Shown piece after piece: positions 19,253 to 28,815 of a stretch of DNA of 64,000 nt (position 1 is the first letter of the stretch; each line of letters begins with the position of its first letter). The translations under genes and the position numbers were made by a program. The notes beneath the pieces are model-generated. The model was not told the origin of the DNA and did not search any database. It saw only the letters and a program-made list of their open reading frames with translations. Location: assembly GCF_033283405.1 (NCBI RefSeq), contig NZ_JAWMQR010000010.1, forward strand, positions 150,110 through 214,109. The letters run 5' to 3'. The DNA is from Halioxenophilus sp033283405. Lineage in GTDB: Bacteria > Pseudomonadota > Gammaproteobacteria > Pseudomonadales > Cellvibrionaceae.

Positions 19253-19449
19253 CGTGTTCTCCTCTTCCGTCCTTGGATTGCCGCGTTGTGCAGCCGCTTA
19301 TGCCTCAGTAGATGCACGAAGAGTATCGTCTGTGCCTGCACGAAAAGTGTGGGCCAATTTAGCAACTCGGCCCGGGCGCGACAATGTCGGATTTGGCACC
19401 CGCCAGTAGGTGCCAGTAAGGCGGGAGCGCGGCCACACGCGGGCTTGCG

Positions 19450-20334
19450 TCAGGCCTTCTCGGCCGACAGCTGCGGCTGCGCTTTTTTCGGCAACAGCGC
19501 CACTAAAATTCCGGCCACGGTGATGGCGATCGCGAAACAGGAGTAGACCGTTTGCGCCTCGCCCAGCAGCAGCCAGGCGATCAGGCTGGCGCTGATGGGC
19601 GTCGACATGCCGATAATATTGTGGGTGGTGGGGTCGATCTTGGTGACCGCCAGGGTGTTCAACAGGTTGGGTGCGGTGGTGGCCAATACCCCCAGGCCCA
19701 AAATCAGCAGCAGGTTATCTTGGTAGGCCGGCAGGTTGTTGCCCTGCACCAGCAACAGTGGCAGCAGCAGCAGCGCGCCGCTGGCCATGGTCTGCAGATT
19801 GATGGCCGAAGCATCGACAATCTCCCCGCGGCGGCTCTTCAGCCAGATTAAAAATGAAAACAGTGCGCGTACCACGGCCGCGCCCAGGGCACAGACGGCG
19901 CCGGCCAAAAAGGCGAGATTAAATTGCAACTGCCCGCTTGAGTGTTGCGTTTGCAAATAGAGGGCGAGCCCGCCGAAGGTAATGGCAAAGCCGATAATCT
20001 GATTGAAATTAATGGTGCGCGTCTGCGTGAGCTGCAGCAGAAAGGCAAACAACGGCGCGGTGGCGATCACCAGCACCGCCAGCGACACCGGCGCCAGGCT
20101 GAACGAGAAGGTGGCGAAAAAGTAGTAGCTGGTCATCAGCAGCGCCAAGCCCAGGTGCTTAAAGGGCGAGGCCGGTTTTTTCCAGGAGGAGAGGCGGCCA
20201 AACAGCAGCAGGCTCACCACCAGGGCGATAAAAAATCGGCCCCACAAAATTTGCGGCACACTCAGCTCGCCGAGCAGCTTGACGAAAATTCCGGTCAGTG
20301 CCCAGAACGAGGCACACAAAATACTGTACTGCAT
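19450..20334 (-). CDS. EamA/DMT-family membrane exporter
   Basis: A 294-residue drug/metabolite transporter with ten predicted helices in two EamA repeats. The first repeat starts YSILCASFWALTGIFVKLL, and the second ends with the typical ISASLIAWLLLGEAQTVY and ITVAGILVALL. ATG 20334 is chosen because the first membrane helix starts at once and GGAAG precedes it. The AraC-type gene lies upstream on the same strand, a common exporter/regulator pairing. Substrate unknown. Confidence 0.87.
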   Translation of the reverse strand: MQYSILCASFWALTGIFVKLLGELSVPQILWGRFFIALVVSLLLFGRLSSWKKPASPFKHLGLALLMTSYYFFATFSFSLAPVSLAVLVIATAPLFAFLLQLTQTRTINFNQIIGFAITFGGLALYLQTQHSSGQLQFNLAFLAGAVCALGAAVVRALFSFLIWLKSRRGEIVDASAINLQTMASGALLLLPLLLVQGNNLPAYQDNLLLILGLGVLATTAPNLLNTLAVTKIDPTTHNIIGMSTPISASLIAWLLLGEAQTVYSCFAIAITVAGILVALLPKKAQPQLSAEKA

Positions 20335-20433
20335 GGTAGCGCTTCCAGAGGCAATTGCGGTGCCGCCAGTTGGCGACACCTGGGTAACAGAATGGCAACA
20401 GCGGTGCGTTGCTGCCAATGAAATGGGCCGGTT

Positions 20434-21264
20434 TCAGGCCGGCAGCTGCTGCTGGTCGACTCGCTGGCGCACCGCCGCGAAGCGTGCCGGGGTTAGCCCA
20501 TGAAGCTGTTTAAAGGCCCGTGAAAAGTGGGCTTGGTCGGCAAAGCCATAGGCCAGGGCAACATCGGCAATGCGCTCGCCGGCGACCAGGGCGCGGGCCG
20601 CCTGGCGCAGTCGATACTGCTTGTGCCAGGCGTGGGGCGGCAGGCCGTAAGTCTGGCTGAAGGCGCGGTTGAGCCGGTAGCCGTCGCAGTCGGCCACCTC
20701 GGCCAACTGTTGCAGGCCGACATTGCAGTGGCTGTGGGCGGCGAGAAAATCCCGCGCTTTGCCAACCGCCTTCTGCTCCCGCCCCTGCTTGGCCGGGCGC
20801 AGGCGGCAGCGGGTGTAGCGCGTCAAAAAATGGCTGAGCAGGTCATAGAGCAGCGCCTCCTGGGCGAGGGTGGTCTCCTGCCCCAGGCCGTGGAAAAAGC
20901 GGCGCAGCCCCAGGGCGAGCCCGGCATCGCCAATGGCGGTCTCGCAGTGAAAGCTGAGCTCGCTGGCGAGCAGGCGCCGGGCCAGGGCCTTGGGGATCAC
21001 CAGCGACTGGAACAGCCAGCTGCCCCACTCCCGGCTGGCACTACAGGCGTGGGCCTCTTCCGGCGCCACCGCCACCACACTGCCAGCACCGGCGCGATAG
21101 CGGCTGCCCCGGTAGTCGACCTGCTGCTCGCCCTGCTCGATGATCGAGAGCATCAGCCCCTCGTGGCTGTGGCGAGCAAACTGGCGAAACTGGCCGATGA
21201 CCACCTCGCAATGGTCGAGGGCCGGCAGCGTGGTAATGATGGGCGATGCCTGGACAGCCAGCAT
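20434..21264 (-). CDS. AraC-family transcriptional regulator
   Basis: A 276-residue regulator. A cupin-like ligand domain (about 1-150; HSHEGLMLSIIEQGEQQVDYRG, VVAVAPEEAHAC) is followed by two helix-turn-helix motifs (about 170-270), with LADVADCD-type and IADVALAYGFADQAHFSRAFKQLHGLTPARF signatures (the second longer than shown motifs in most families but canonical). It sits 100 bp upstream of the DMT exporter on the same strand and probably controls it. Divergent from the diguanylate cyclase gene across about 270 bp. Confidence 0.9.
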   Translation of the reverse strand: MLAVQASPIITTLPALDHCEVVIGQFRQFARHSHEGLMLSIIEQGEQQVDYRGSRYRAGAGSVVAVAPEEAHACSASREWGSWLFQSLVIPKALARRLLASELSFHCETAIGDAGLALGLRRFFHGLGQETTLAQEALLYDLLSHFLTRYTRCRLRPAKQGREQKAVGKARDFLAAHSHCNVGLQQLAEVADCDGYRLNRAFSQTYGLPPHAWHKQYRLRQAARALVAGERIADVALAYGFADQAHFSRAFKQLHGLTPARFAAVRQRVDQQQLPA

Positions 21265-21533
21265 GGAACTCTCTCAGTGTGCAGATTCGGCCGCCAGTGT
21301 AGGCGGCCTCGGCGGGTAAATCTTGAACATTCTTGGCAGCCGGCCCGGTGCTGTCAACGATGGTCGCACCCGATGGTTGTCACAGCGGTCCCGGTGACCG
21401 GGTTAACGATAACTATTTTGGTCATTATTGGGGGTATTTAATTAAATTTGTTTATAAGTGGTGGCTAATTGAGGCGTTTGTCTTATCATTCATGCAAAAT
21501 TGATGAAAAACATGCCAGCAGCGAAATTTTTGT

Positions 21534-23282
21534 ATGGGTTGCAGTACTAGGGACAGGGGTCAGTTCACAGGGGGGTGTCTTAATTTAGCCCTGACACTGC
21601 TGCTGTGGTTATTGCCGGGGGTGGCCCTGGCGGCACCGGTGATCGAGCTGGATGATTCGCTCAGCACAGAGCCACTGGCGGCCATCACTGTGAGCCTGCC
21701 CGACGCACTGGCCGCCAGCAGCCCGGAGGCGGCCTATCAGCAGTGGCTGCACGGCCGGCGGTTGGCCAATCCCCTGCCCGACCGGGTGGTCACCGAGCCC
21801 GCCAGTGGCGCCCAGTGGCTCGCCTTCCAACTCTTCTACCCCGATGAAGCCTCCGGCCGCGAGTGGGTGATCTCCGCCCGCGATGTGATGCACCTCACCC
21901 GCATCACCCTCTATGAGCCGAGGGCAGGCGGCTATGAAGAGCATCGGGACAGTCTCCACGCCGTCGGTGAGCCAGCGCTCGGTACCTCGTTGTCGAGTTT
22001 TGTCTTCAACGCCGATTTCGACCGCAGCAAGCCGTTTCTGCTGAAGGTGGAGGGCCAGCTACCGATAAAGGCAGCGCTGGTGGTGCAGTCCAGTCAACGG
22101 GCGCAGTGGGAGGCGGCGGTGCGCATCGCCCTGCCCACCCTGTTTATCGGCGCGGTGATCGGCCTGGCCTTCTACAACCTGATTCTCTACTTTTTCGTGC
22201 GCGACAACGCCTACCTCTATTACGTCGCCTACGCCTTTACTATGTGTGTCTGGCTGGTGCAGATCAGCGGTTTAATGCTGTTTATCAACCGCGACTTTGG
22301 CCTCTGGTTTTACGGCATCTACCCGGCCAATTTAGGCGCCGGCATTGCCAACTTTTTTGGCTCGCTGTTTACCCTGGTATTTTTGCGGCTGCTGCAGCAA
22401 CACCGCTGGCAGGGCGTTGCCGTCCTGGCAACCAGCCTGGCCAACGTGCTGTTGGGGGTGGTGGCGTCTTTTGTTGATGACCAGGCGCTGTTTCGCAGCC
22501 TGCACCATGCCCAGTTTATGCTGGCCGGCATTAACGCGGTGGTGATTGTGGTGCCCACCATTTTGTTGGCGATTCGCGGCTTTCGTTTTGCCCTGCCCTT
22601 TGTCTTTGCCTGGGGCTCGCTGGGCTCGGGCATTATTCTGTTTGCCACGGGCCACCAGCCGGTGGTGTTTGGTGTACCCTTTGCGCCCAACTTTAATATT
22701 TTAACCTCCATGGCGCTGGAGATGATTCTGATGTCCTACGCGCTGGGCATGCGCTTTCAGGTGGCTCACCAGGAGATCAATAAACTGTCGGAGCTGAGTA
22801 TTACCGATGGTCTCACCAACCTCCACAACCAGCGCCACTATCATGATGTGGTCAATCAGCTGTTGAAGAGTGATATTCCAACCCCTGCCCCCTGGGTGGC
22901 GGTGCTGATCGATATCGACCACTTTAAATCGTTTAACGACAACTACGGCCACGCCGTGGGTGATAAGGTGTTGAAAATTTTAAGTGAAATATTGCGTAAA
23001 AATATTCGCAAACAGGATTTCGCTTTTCGCGCGGGAGGTGAGGAGTTTGCCCTGCTGTTAAATACCGATACCCTGGTCGATGCCGAAAAAATTGCCGAGC
23101 GCATTCGCGAGAATTTTTGCGCGGCGGTGGTGGAGCACAGTGGTGAGCGTTTGCGTTGTACCTTGAGTGCCGGTATTACCCAGCTGTTGCCGAGCGACAG
23201 CACAGAGAGTTTTATCGGCCGCGCCGACAGCGCCCTCTACAGTGCCAAAAACAGCGGCCGCAATCGCATCGCCGTTCACTGA
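21534..23282 (+). CDS. 7TMR-DISM diguanylate cyclase
   Basis: A 582-residue membrane c-di-GMP synthase. Order: signal peptide or first helix (about 18-33), a periplasmic 7TMR-DISMED2-type domain (about 35-190), seven membrane helices (about 195-405) and a GGDEF domain (about 420-582). The active site reads GGEEF (about 501), preceded by RAGG, and is intact; NSGRNR ends the domain. The only possible start codon is ATG 21534, but no ribosome site precedes it. The first 15 residues (CSTRDRGQFTGGC) look foreign, and the DNA there resembles a repeat fragment. Monocistronic. Confidence 0.88.
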   Translation: MGCSTRDRGQFTGGCLNLALTLLLWLLPGVALAAPVIELDDSLSTEPLAAITVSLPDALAASSPEAAYQQWLHGRRLANPLPDRVVTEPASGAQWLAFQLFYPDEASGREWVISARDVMHLTRITLYEPRAGGYEEHRDSLHAVGEPALGTSLSSFVFNADFDRSKPFLLKVEGQLPIKAALVVQSSQRAQWEAAVRIALPTLFIGAVIGLAFYNLILYFFVRDNAYLYYVAYAFTMCVWLVQISGLMLFINRDFGLWFYGIYPANLGAGIANFFGSLFTLVFLRLLQQHRWQGVAVLATSLANVLLGVVASFVDDQALFRSLHHAQFMLAGINAVVIVVPTILLAIRGFRFALPFVFAWGSLGSGIILFATGHQPVVFGVPFAPNFNILTSMALEMILMSYALGMRFQVAHQEINKLSELSITDGLTNLHNQRHYHDVVNQLLKSDIPTPAPWVAVLIDIDHFKSFNDNYGHAVGDKVLKILSEILRKNIRKQDFAFRAGGEEFALLLNTDTLVDAEKIAERIRENFCAAVVEHSGERLRCTLSAGITQLLPSDSTESFIGRADSALYSAKNSGRNRIAVH

Positions 23283-23307
23283 TGAGCGCAACATTCAGCG
23301 GGCTAAA

Positions 23308-24228
23308 TCATTCTTCGCGGCGATTGGCCCGCTGCCGGCTACCCAACACCACGAAGGCCAGGGCCGACATCACCAGCACCACTCCCAGCCACTGCAGCGG
23401 TGAGACGCTCTCACCCAGAATCAAAATACCCCCCAACAGGCCCACCACCGGAACTCCCAGCGAAAAGGGGGCAATCTGGCTGGCGGGGTACTTGGTGAGC
23501 AGATGCGCCCACACCCAATAGCCAAGCGCATTGGCGGCCCAGGCCAGGTAGAGCATCGACAACCAGCCCCGGGAGGAGGCTTGCAACCATTGGCTGTGGC
23601 TGGTGGGGGCATCCAGCAACAGGGTCAGCAGTGCGTAGATACAGCCGGAGAGCAAGCTGCTCCACACCACCAGGGCAAACGGATTGACGGCACTACCCAG
23701 AGCGTGAATTTTCTTGGTGACAACATTGGAGCCCGACCACATGGCAGCGGCGCCCAGGGTCAGGCCAAAGCCGATGGCGCTGACCGCCGCCGGATTGTGT
23801 TCACTGAGGATACTGACAATAAAACAGCCGAGTCCGGCAGCGGCCACCGTTAACCCCACCTTCAACGCCTGGGAGATGGTCTCATGCAGCAGCAGCGCGC
23901 CCAACAGTGCGGTAAAGAAGATCTGCACCTGCATCAGCAGCGAGGCGAGGCCAGCCGACATGCCGACGTTTAACGCCCAAAAGAGCATCACAAACTGGCC
24001 CACCCCCTGGGTAAGTGAGTAGAGCAGCAGCCAGCGCCAGGGCAACTGGGGACGGGCGGCAAAAGCGAGAAACGGCAGGCTGGCCAGCAGAAAACGGCCG
24101 GCGCCCAACTGCAGGGGGGTGAAGTCGGCCAGTGCAAATTTCATGGGCACAAAATTCAAACCCCAGATAACAATCACAGCCAGCAGTGCCAGCAGATCTT
24201 TTACAGCGAGTGAGAGGGATGCGGGCAT
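23308..24228 (-). CDS. EamA/DMT-family membrane exporter
   Basis: A 306-residue ten-helix transporter, a second DMT member unlike the first. The opening VIVIWGLNFVPMKFALADFTP is the EamA/YdcZ-type first helix. The second repeat ends SLGVPVVGLLGGILILGESVSPLQW. It converges on the diguanylate cyclase, with 25 bp between stops. No regulator is adjacent. Amino-acid or metabolite export is the usual role in this family. Confidence 0.87.
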   Translation of the reverse strand: MPASLSLAVKDLLALLAVIVIWGLNFVPMKFALADFTPLQLGAGRFLLASLPFLAFAARPQLPWRWLLLYSLTQGVGQFVMLFWALNVGMSAGLASLLMQVQIFFTALLGALLLHETISQALKVGLTVAAAGLGCFIVSILSEHNPAAVSAIGFGLTLGAAAMWSGSNVVTKKIHALGSAVNPFALVVWSSLLSGCIYALLTLLLDAPTSHSQWLQASSRGWLSMLYLAWAANALGYWVWAHLLTKYPASQIAPFSLGVPVVGLLGGILILGESVSPLQWLGVVLVMSALAFVVLGSRQRANRREE

Positions 24229-24413
24229 GGTAGGACTCTGAGTTGTCCGGTGGCGGTTCTACCGGCTTGGGGGGCGGGCAGGAATTTAACCCCACTCTCC
24301 TAACAAAGACAACCAGGAACACAAACTCCACCAGGATAACAGGGGCAACCCGCGTCGGTGGTTGCTCCTGGCCTTTAGCCGGCGCGCGGCGGTAAGCGCG
24401 GTGGTGAGTAGTG

Positions 24414-25580
24414 CTAGTGAAAAAACTGGCTGGTATTGCAGGCTTCACCCTGCTCCAGGCACCAGCTGTCGGGCTCAAACACCGGCGCACGGTTCTGGCT
24501 GTGGCGGTACTGGGAAACGGCGTGGTAGACCAGCCGTCGGGCGCGGTTGAGGCTGCCCAGCGGCTGCCACTCACCGACCCCGTGCCAGGGGTTCATGGAG
24601 AGGTTTTCGCAAAAAGTCTGCTGCGCGTCGCCGGTGAAGGTTTGCGCAGGAATCTCGATGGTGGCAATGGCAATAAAGGGCGAGACCGACTCCTCCCAGA
24701 TCACCGTGGCGTCGTCCAGGGGCATATCTTTATCGGCCACCCGCTGCTGCACCATAAATTGAAAACAGGCCGACTGCTTTTGCAGGTGCGCCTGCATCAC
24801 CGTGGTCAGGTAGTCCGGCTGGCTGTGGTCGGCGGTTTCGGTAAATTGCGCACCCGGGCAGGGTTTGCTGGAGAACTTCAGTTCGGTCTCGCCCAGGGCG
24901 TAGGGCAGCATGGAGTAGTACTGGGGCGCCAGCGGTGTATCAATTTTGCTGGAGACCGCCTCAATCGCCCGGTAAAACTGTTTTGCGTGCAGGCGCGGTG
25001 GCCACAGGCTGATAAACCAGTGGGTGCGCTTTAGCTGGGCCAGATCTTTCATATCGGCGACGTAATCAAATACGTTGCGATGAAAAAAGGCCGGGGTATT
25101 GGCCATAACAAAATCCTGAGTCGCCGGGCCGGCCAGTTCGGGGGCAATTTTGTCGCCACTGACCTGCATCACCTTCACCGCCATGCCGCGGGCATCGGGT
25201 TTGTTATCGGCCTGTACCGTCATGTCGCCGTTGGAGAAACGGATCCAGGCCGGGTATTGGTGGCCGGGTTCGGCAAAAACCGTGTGCTGAAATTGCTTGG
25301 GGATATCGTCGTTAATGGTGAAGGTGGCGCGCACACACCCGGTCGCCTTGGCGTGGGCATCGCGCCGGTAGGGTTTGCCGTTGATCTTCTCCGCGGCGGC
25401 CGAGATCTGCTGGCCGTACTGCATGGCCTGCACGATGGCTGCCTTCTCGGCGTCGGAAATCGTCATGCCCAGGGTGTCGACCTCGGTCATGGTGTCGGTA
25501 AAGGGTTGGGCGCACAGTGGTTCGGCGGCGCCGAACAGCAACGCCAGGCCGGCATAAAACAGATGCCTGTGATAAAGCAT
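24414..25580 (-). CDS. Secreted catalase-like heme protein
   Basis: A 388-residue member of the small catalase-related family. The signal peptide (1-24, ending LCAQ) sends it to the periplasm. The distal His is in RDAHAKATGCVRATF. The Asn-type region is QDFVMANTPAFFHRN and the proximal heme-tyrosine region is RRLVYHAVSQYRHSQNR. It lacks the long C-terminal part of classical catalases, so peroxidase-like use of hydroperoxides is as likely as disproportionation. A good ribosome site (AGGGAT) precedes ATG 25580. The lipase gene lies upstream on the same strand, 49 bp away. Confidence 0.85.
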   Translation of the reverse strand: MLYHRHLFYAGLALLFGAAEPLCAQPFTDTMTEVDTLGMTISDAEKAAIVQAMQYGQQISAAAEKINGKPYRRDAHAKATGCVRATFTINDDIPKQFQHTVFAEPGHQYPAWIRFSNGDMTVQADNKPDARGMAVKVMQVSGDKIAPELAGPATQDFVMANTPAFFHRNVFDYVADMKDLAQLKRTHWFISLWPPRLHAKQFYRAIEAVSSKIDTPLAPQYYSMLPYALGETELKFSSKPCPGAQFTETADHSQPDYLTTVMQAHLQKQSACFQFMVQQRVADKDMPLDDATVIWEESVSPFIAIATIEIPAQTFTGDAQQTFCENLSMNPWHGVGEWQPLGSLNRARRLVYHAVSQYRHSQNRAPVFEPDSWCLEQGEACNTSQFFH

Positions 25581-25629
25581 GGATCATCCCTAATAGATGC
25601 TTAAGAAACGGTCGGTGGCGGCGCGTTAT

Positions 25630-26415
25630 TTAATTATAAAATTGCCGGCACTGATCAAAGGGTACCTGCAGAGCGGTACCCAGCTTATTTTTTATATTAA
25701 AAATGTAGTTTTTCACAAAATGGGCGGAGACACTTTCGCTTGGCAGATTGCGCCAGAAGGAGCCCACCGATTTGCGTTCGGCGTCGTGCTCTTCCAGGTA
25801 GGCGTAAAAATTTTCGCGCAGCAGAATAATCTCCGGGCTCATATGCTCGTAACCGCCGTGCAGTTCGTCGATCAGATCGATGGGCGGTACCAGGGGCACC
25901 AGATCGTTTTCATCCACTACCCGGGTCAGCGGCAGCGAGCGATACTTTTGCACACCCTCTTTATTGGTAAATTTGGGCTGGCCAAAATTGTAGGAGTGGC
26001 CGATCTGAAAGCCGGCCGCCTGCAGGTAGATCATCAACAGCGCCGAGACCGCCGCCCCCAGGCTGTGGCCGGTGAGCAGCACCGGGTAATGGGGCGGCAA
26101 CAGATCAATAATTTGGTCGTAAATTTGCGCGGCGTCTTCATCAAAGCCGCGATGCACCCAGATACCCAGCTGCCTGTTTTTGGAGAAGTGAAAGTTGGCG
26201 TCTTCCAGCGAGTTGGCAAAGTTGTCGGTGCCGCGCACCACGACAATGGTGCGCCGGTTGTGATGATCCAATTCAAAAAAGTACTGCACGCCGCGGCTGG
26301 TGGTGGTGACCTTTTGGGTGTTGGGAAACAGCTCGCGGATATTGGCTTCACTCTGGTAAGCCGCTGCAGCGCGGGTGACAAACCAGGCGACTAAATTAAA
26401 ATCAGGGGAGTGCAC
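25630..26415 (-). CDS. Class 3 lipase-family protein
   Basis: A 261-residue alpha/beta hydrolase of the fungal-type (class 3) lipase family. The nucleophile elbow is LLTGHSLGAAVS, with Ser118. The acid is likely in TRVVDENDLVPLVPP, and the His is in GGYEHMSPE. The oxyanion strand IVVVRGTDN is also typical. I place the start at GTG 26415 because AGAGGA lies 7 bases upstream and family homology starts there. Reading from 26535 adds 40 residues with no lipase features. No signal peptide. Confidence 0.85.
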   Translation of the reverse strand: MHSPDFNLVAWFVTRAAAAYQSEANIRELFPNTQKVTTTSRGVQYFFELDHHNRRTIVVVRGTDNFANSLEDANFHFSKNRQLGIWVHRGFDEDAAQIYDQIIDLLPPHYPVLLTGHSLGAAVSALLMIYLQAAGFQIGHSYNFGQPKFTNKEGVQKYRSLPLTRVVDENDLVPLVPPIDLIDELHGGYEHMSPEIILLRENFYAYLEEHDAERKSVGSFWRNLPSESVSAHFVKNYIFNIKNKLGTALQVPFDQCRQFYN

Positions 26416-26704
26416 ACATTCATCCTCTCTGCCGGGAAGCGCTACCCTGGGGGGGATAAGGGCACTCAAAACACGGCAGGTAGCTAGAGCAGACGGCCAA
26501 ACAAATTCGGTTAACGGTGGGGTTGCTAACGGCAAACAGGGTGTTGGTAATTGCCCAGGCGGCTGAAAATTATCGCCTGTTATGCCAAGCCTTTGCTTTA
26601 GAAAGCCCTAATGATTTATAGACGCTTATGGTGATAATCGCAAATGGTGGCCAGGCTGACGGCTCAATTCCTAGATGGTTGACTAAAGGCCCATAAATTG
26701 GCCA
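26416..26704. other. Gene-free spacer
   Basis: About 290 bp between the lipase start and the next small gene. It is AT-richer than the neighbours. I see no RNA gene, strong hairpin or repeat; it probably holds the lipase promoter. Confidence 0.5.
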
Positions 26705-26953
26705 TTAATCGACCAGCGTCTGGTACAGCAGGTAGCCGAGCGCGGCGAGAAAAATCAGCATCAGCAGCAGATTATTGCCTCGGCTGGGCTGCAGATTGGG
26801 CGAGCTGTCAATATGGCGGGCGTTGTAGTCGTCGATCAGCTCCCTGGCCTCTTCCAGGCTGATATGGCGCAGTTCACGCAACTTTTTGATGGCATCGATT
26901 TTATGGCCACTGTGTAACAGGGCTACCACTTGGTGTTCCAGCTCCCGGTCCAT
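26705..26953 (-). CDS. Small membrane protein with a ribosomal L7/L12 C-terminal-like domain
   Basis: An 82-residue protein. Residues 10-42 (HSGHKIDAIKKLRELRHIS then LEEARELIDDY) match the helix-turn of the L7/L12 C-terminal fold, which binds GTPases in ribosomes. A membrane helix follows at about 61-79 (LLLMLIFLAALGYLLYQ). So the domain is cytoplasmic and tail-anchored. A strong GGAGGG ribosome site precedes ATG 26953. The function of such anchored L7/L12-like proteins is unknown; it is not a ribosomal protein gene. Confidence 0.75.
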   Translation of the reverse strand: MDRELEHQVVALLHSGHKIDAIKKLRELRHISLEEARELIDDYNARHIDSSPNLQPSRGNNLLLMLIFLAALGYLLYQTLVD

Positions 26954-27101
26954 ACCGCCCTCCCCGCTTTGCTTTAAGGCTCACGCCCGTGGCCGTAATT
27001 ATAGCCTCTGCCCCAACACTTGGGACGCTTGGCTTGGTGGCCGGTGGGTTACTGTTTGCCGGTGGTTTGGCCGGGGATATTTGGCTGCTGCTGGTGGAAG
27101 A

Positions 27102-27125
27102 AGCCGGCGCAGAGTTGCGCCGGCT
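27102..27125 (-). terminator. Hairpin after the Rieske oxygenase gene
   Basis: A perfect 10-bp stem (AGCCGGCGCA / TGCGCCGGCT) with a 4-base loop, only 7 bp past the Rieske oxygenase stop. No T-run follows, so it may stabilise the 3' end or need Rho. Confidence 0.6.
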
Positions 27126-27131
27126 GGATGG

Positions 27132-28529
27132 TTACTCGGCTTTAACGTACTGGTCGAGCCGTTGGTGCATATTGAGAATAATCTTCTCTTGGTGGCTGGC
27201 CAGCCACACCTGCTTGATGGAGTGTGAGTGCAGCCCCTTCTGAATCCGCTCCAGGTTACCCAGATCCTGGCGGGGAATCAGGTAGACCTGGTCCGGGTCA
27301 TTGGGGTTGCTTACCAGCTCCACTTCGGCGCGTTGCGGCTTTTCCGCTTTCGGCAGCGAGCGGGTGGAGAAGATCTCGAAGGTGCTGCGGTCGGGGTCTT
27401 TGGGGTCGGGCATGGAGCGGTAGATCATGGCGTTGCCCGCCTGCGGGAAGACCATCACATTGGGGAAAATGTAGATCATGCCGCCCCACATATTGAGAAT
27501 TTCCGGGGTCATTTTCGGCATGGGACGCTCTTTGGCGGCGGCATCTTCGTAGAGAATGCGCACATATTCGGCACCCAGGTTGGAGCCCTCCGGCATCGGC
27601 TTGCCTTTCAGGGAGCGCAGCAGGTCAACATCGCCCTGCAGCACCTGGGCATCCATACCATCCACCAGCAGTTGCAGGCGGTCGGCCATGGCATCAACCG
27701 GATCTTTATTAACGGCAAAGCGCTTAACATTGCCCTGGTAGTTACTGGCGCGGCCGGCAAAGAAGCGGCCGTGGCCATTGGCGAAGGCCTCGTAGTCGAC
27801 GTTGTGGTGGTTGTAGTCGGTAAATTCGCTCTCGATCTTTTCACCGTAGATAAAATCGGCAGCGGGCACCTCAAGCTGGGGGTGGGTGGCCGGCACGTGG
27901 TAACCCTCAAAGAAGGCCTCCTGGGCCACCTTCCAGTTGGCGGGTACCGGAATCTTTTTCCACCAATAGTGACGCATCTCTTTCACATTGATGTCGTCCA
28001 GCAGGTGGCGAACGGGGGCGATGTACTCCTCAAACGGAATGCAGTCGCGATCAAAGTTAATAAAGACAAACCCGGCGTAGACCACACAGTTGAGGCTCTT
28101 CAGGGCGACGTCGCTGTCGCACAGCTTGCCGCCGTGAAACTCCTCGCGGGAGAGCACATACTGAATGTCGCCCTCGGTGTTCCAGCGCCAGCCGTGGAAT
28201 GGGCAGATAATATTGCCGTGGTTAAAGCTGCCGCTGCCTTCGGCCAGGGCGGTACCCCGGTGTGGGCAGACATTGTGGTAGGCCTTAATGGTGTCGGCAT
28301 CGGTGCGCACCAAAAATACCGACTGGTCGCCGATGTCATAGGTGATGAAATCGTTAACTTCGGGAATGGCATCCACCCGCGCGGCCACCTGCCACACTTT
28401 GGACCAGAGCTTAGCAAACTCCAGCTCTAAAAATTCTTTATCGATATAGCGGCCCACGCGTACGCCGTGATCCAAAGTAGTCCAACGGGCTGGCCATTCA
28501 GCTTCGGTTTGCGACAAAGGTTTATTCAT
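27132..28529 (-). CDS. Rieske ring-hydroxylating oxygenase alpha subunit
   Basis: A 465-residue terminal oxygenase. The Rieske [2Fe-2S] ligands are CPHRGTALAEG and CPFHGW (about 85-110). The mononuclear iron site is AFFEGYHVPATH, giving two histidines but a Glu where most dioxygenases have the bridging Asp, as in the carnitine/choline-type (CntA) branch. No beta subunit, ferredoxin or reductase is adjacent. ATG 28529 has AGGAG 6 bases upstream. The genes downstream of its promoter region are a phosphatase, cupin and SDR on the same strand but with larger gaps. Substrate unknown; a quaternary amine, aromatic or steroid is possible. Confidence 0.9.
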   Translation of the reverse strand: MNKPLSQTEAEWPARWTTLDHGVRVGRYIDKEFLELEFAKLWSKVWQVAARVDAIPEVNDFITYDIGDQSVFLVRTDADTIKAYHNVCPHRGTALAEGSGSFNHGNIICPFHGWRWNTEGDIQYVLSREEFHGGKLCDSDVALKSLNCVVYAGFVFINFDRDCIPFEEYIAPVRHLLDDINVKEMRHYWWKKIPVPANWKVAQEAFFEGYHVPATHPQLEVPAADFIYGEKIESEFTDYNHHNVDYEAFANGHGRFFAGRASNYQGNVKRFAVNKDPVDAMADRLQLLVDGMDAQVLQGDVDLLRSLKGKPMPEGSNLGAEYVRILYEDAAAKERPMPKMTPEILNMWGGMIYIFPNVMVFPQAGNAMIYRSMPDPKDPDRSTFEIFSTRSLPKAEKPQRAEVELVSNPNDPDQVYLIPRQDLGNLERIQKGLHSHSIKQVWLASHQEKIILNMHQRLDQYVKAE

Positions 28530-28815
28530 GATGACTCCTGACAGCACAAGCTACGTGATGGGTGTTATTGATTTTTTATATTGCGGGCAAATGAGCAATT
28601 GATGTGCTCCCAAAATATCGCGCAGCAGGGCCACACTGGGGGAGCAGATTATTATTTAGCAACGATGGTACGATTAATCAACAGTGCTGTCTAGCAACGA
28701 GATGGCGGCCGAATGGCTATTCAACAACCGGCCAGGATTTGTACGGAAGTGGTTGGCGGTGGCTGCTTTATTGCCGCAAACAACCGCCAGTAAAGCAGCA
28801 TGAAGCCCTTATAAA

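Noticed and set aside
27228..28430. 400-codon open reading opposite the Rieske alpha gene
   Set aside because: Its length comes from GC-rich codons on the other strand; the minus strand has all Rieske and iron-site motifs.
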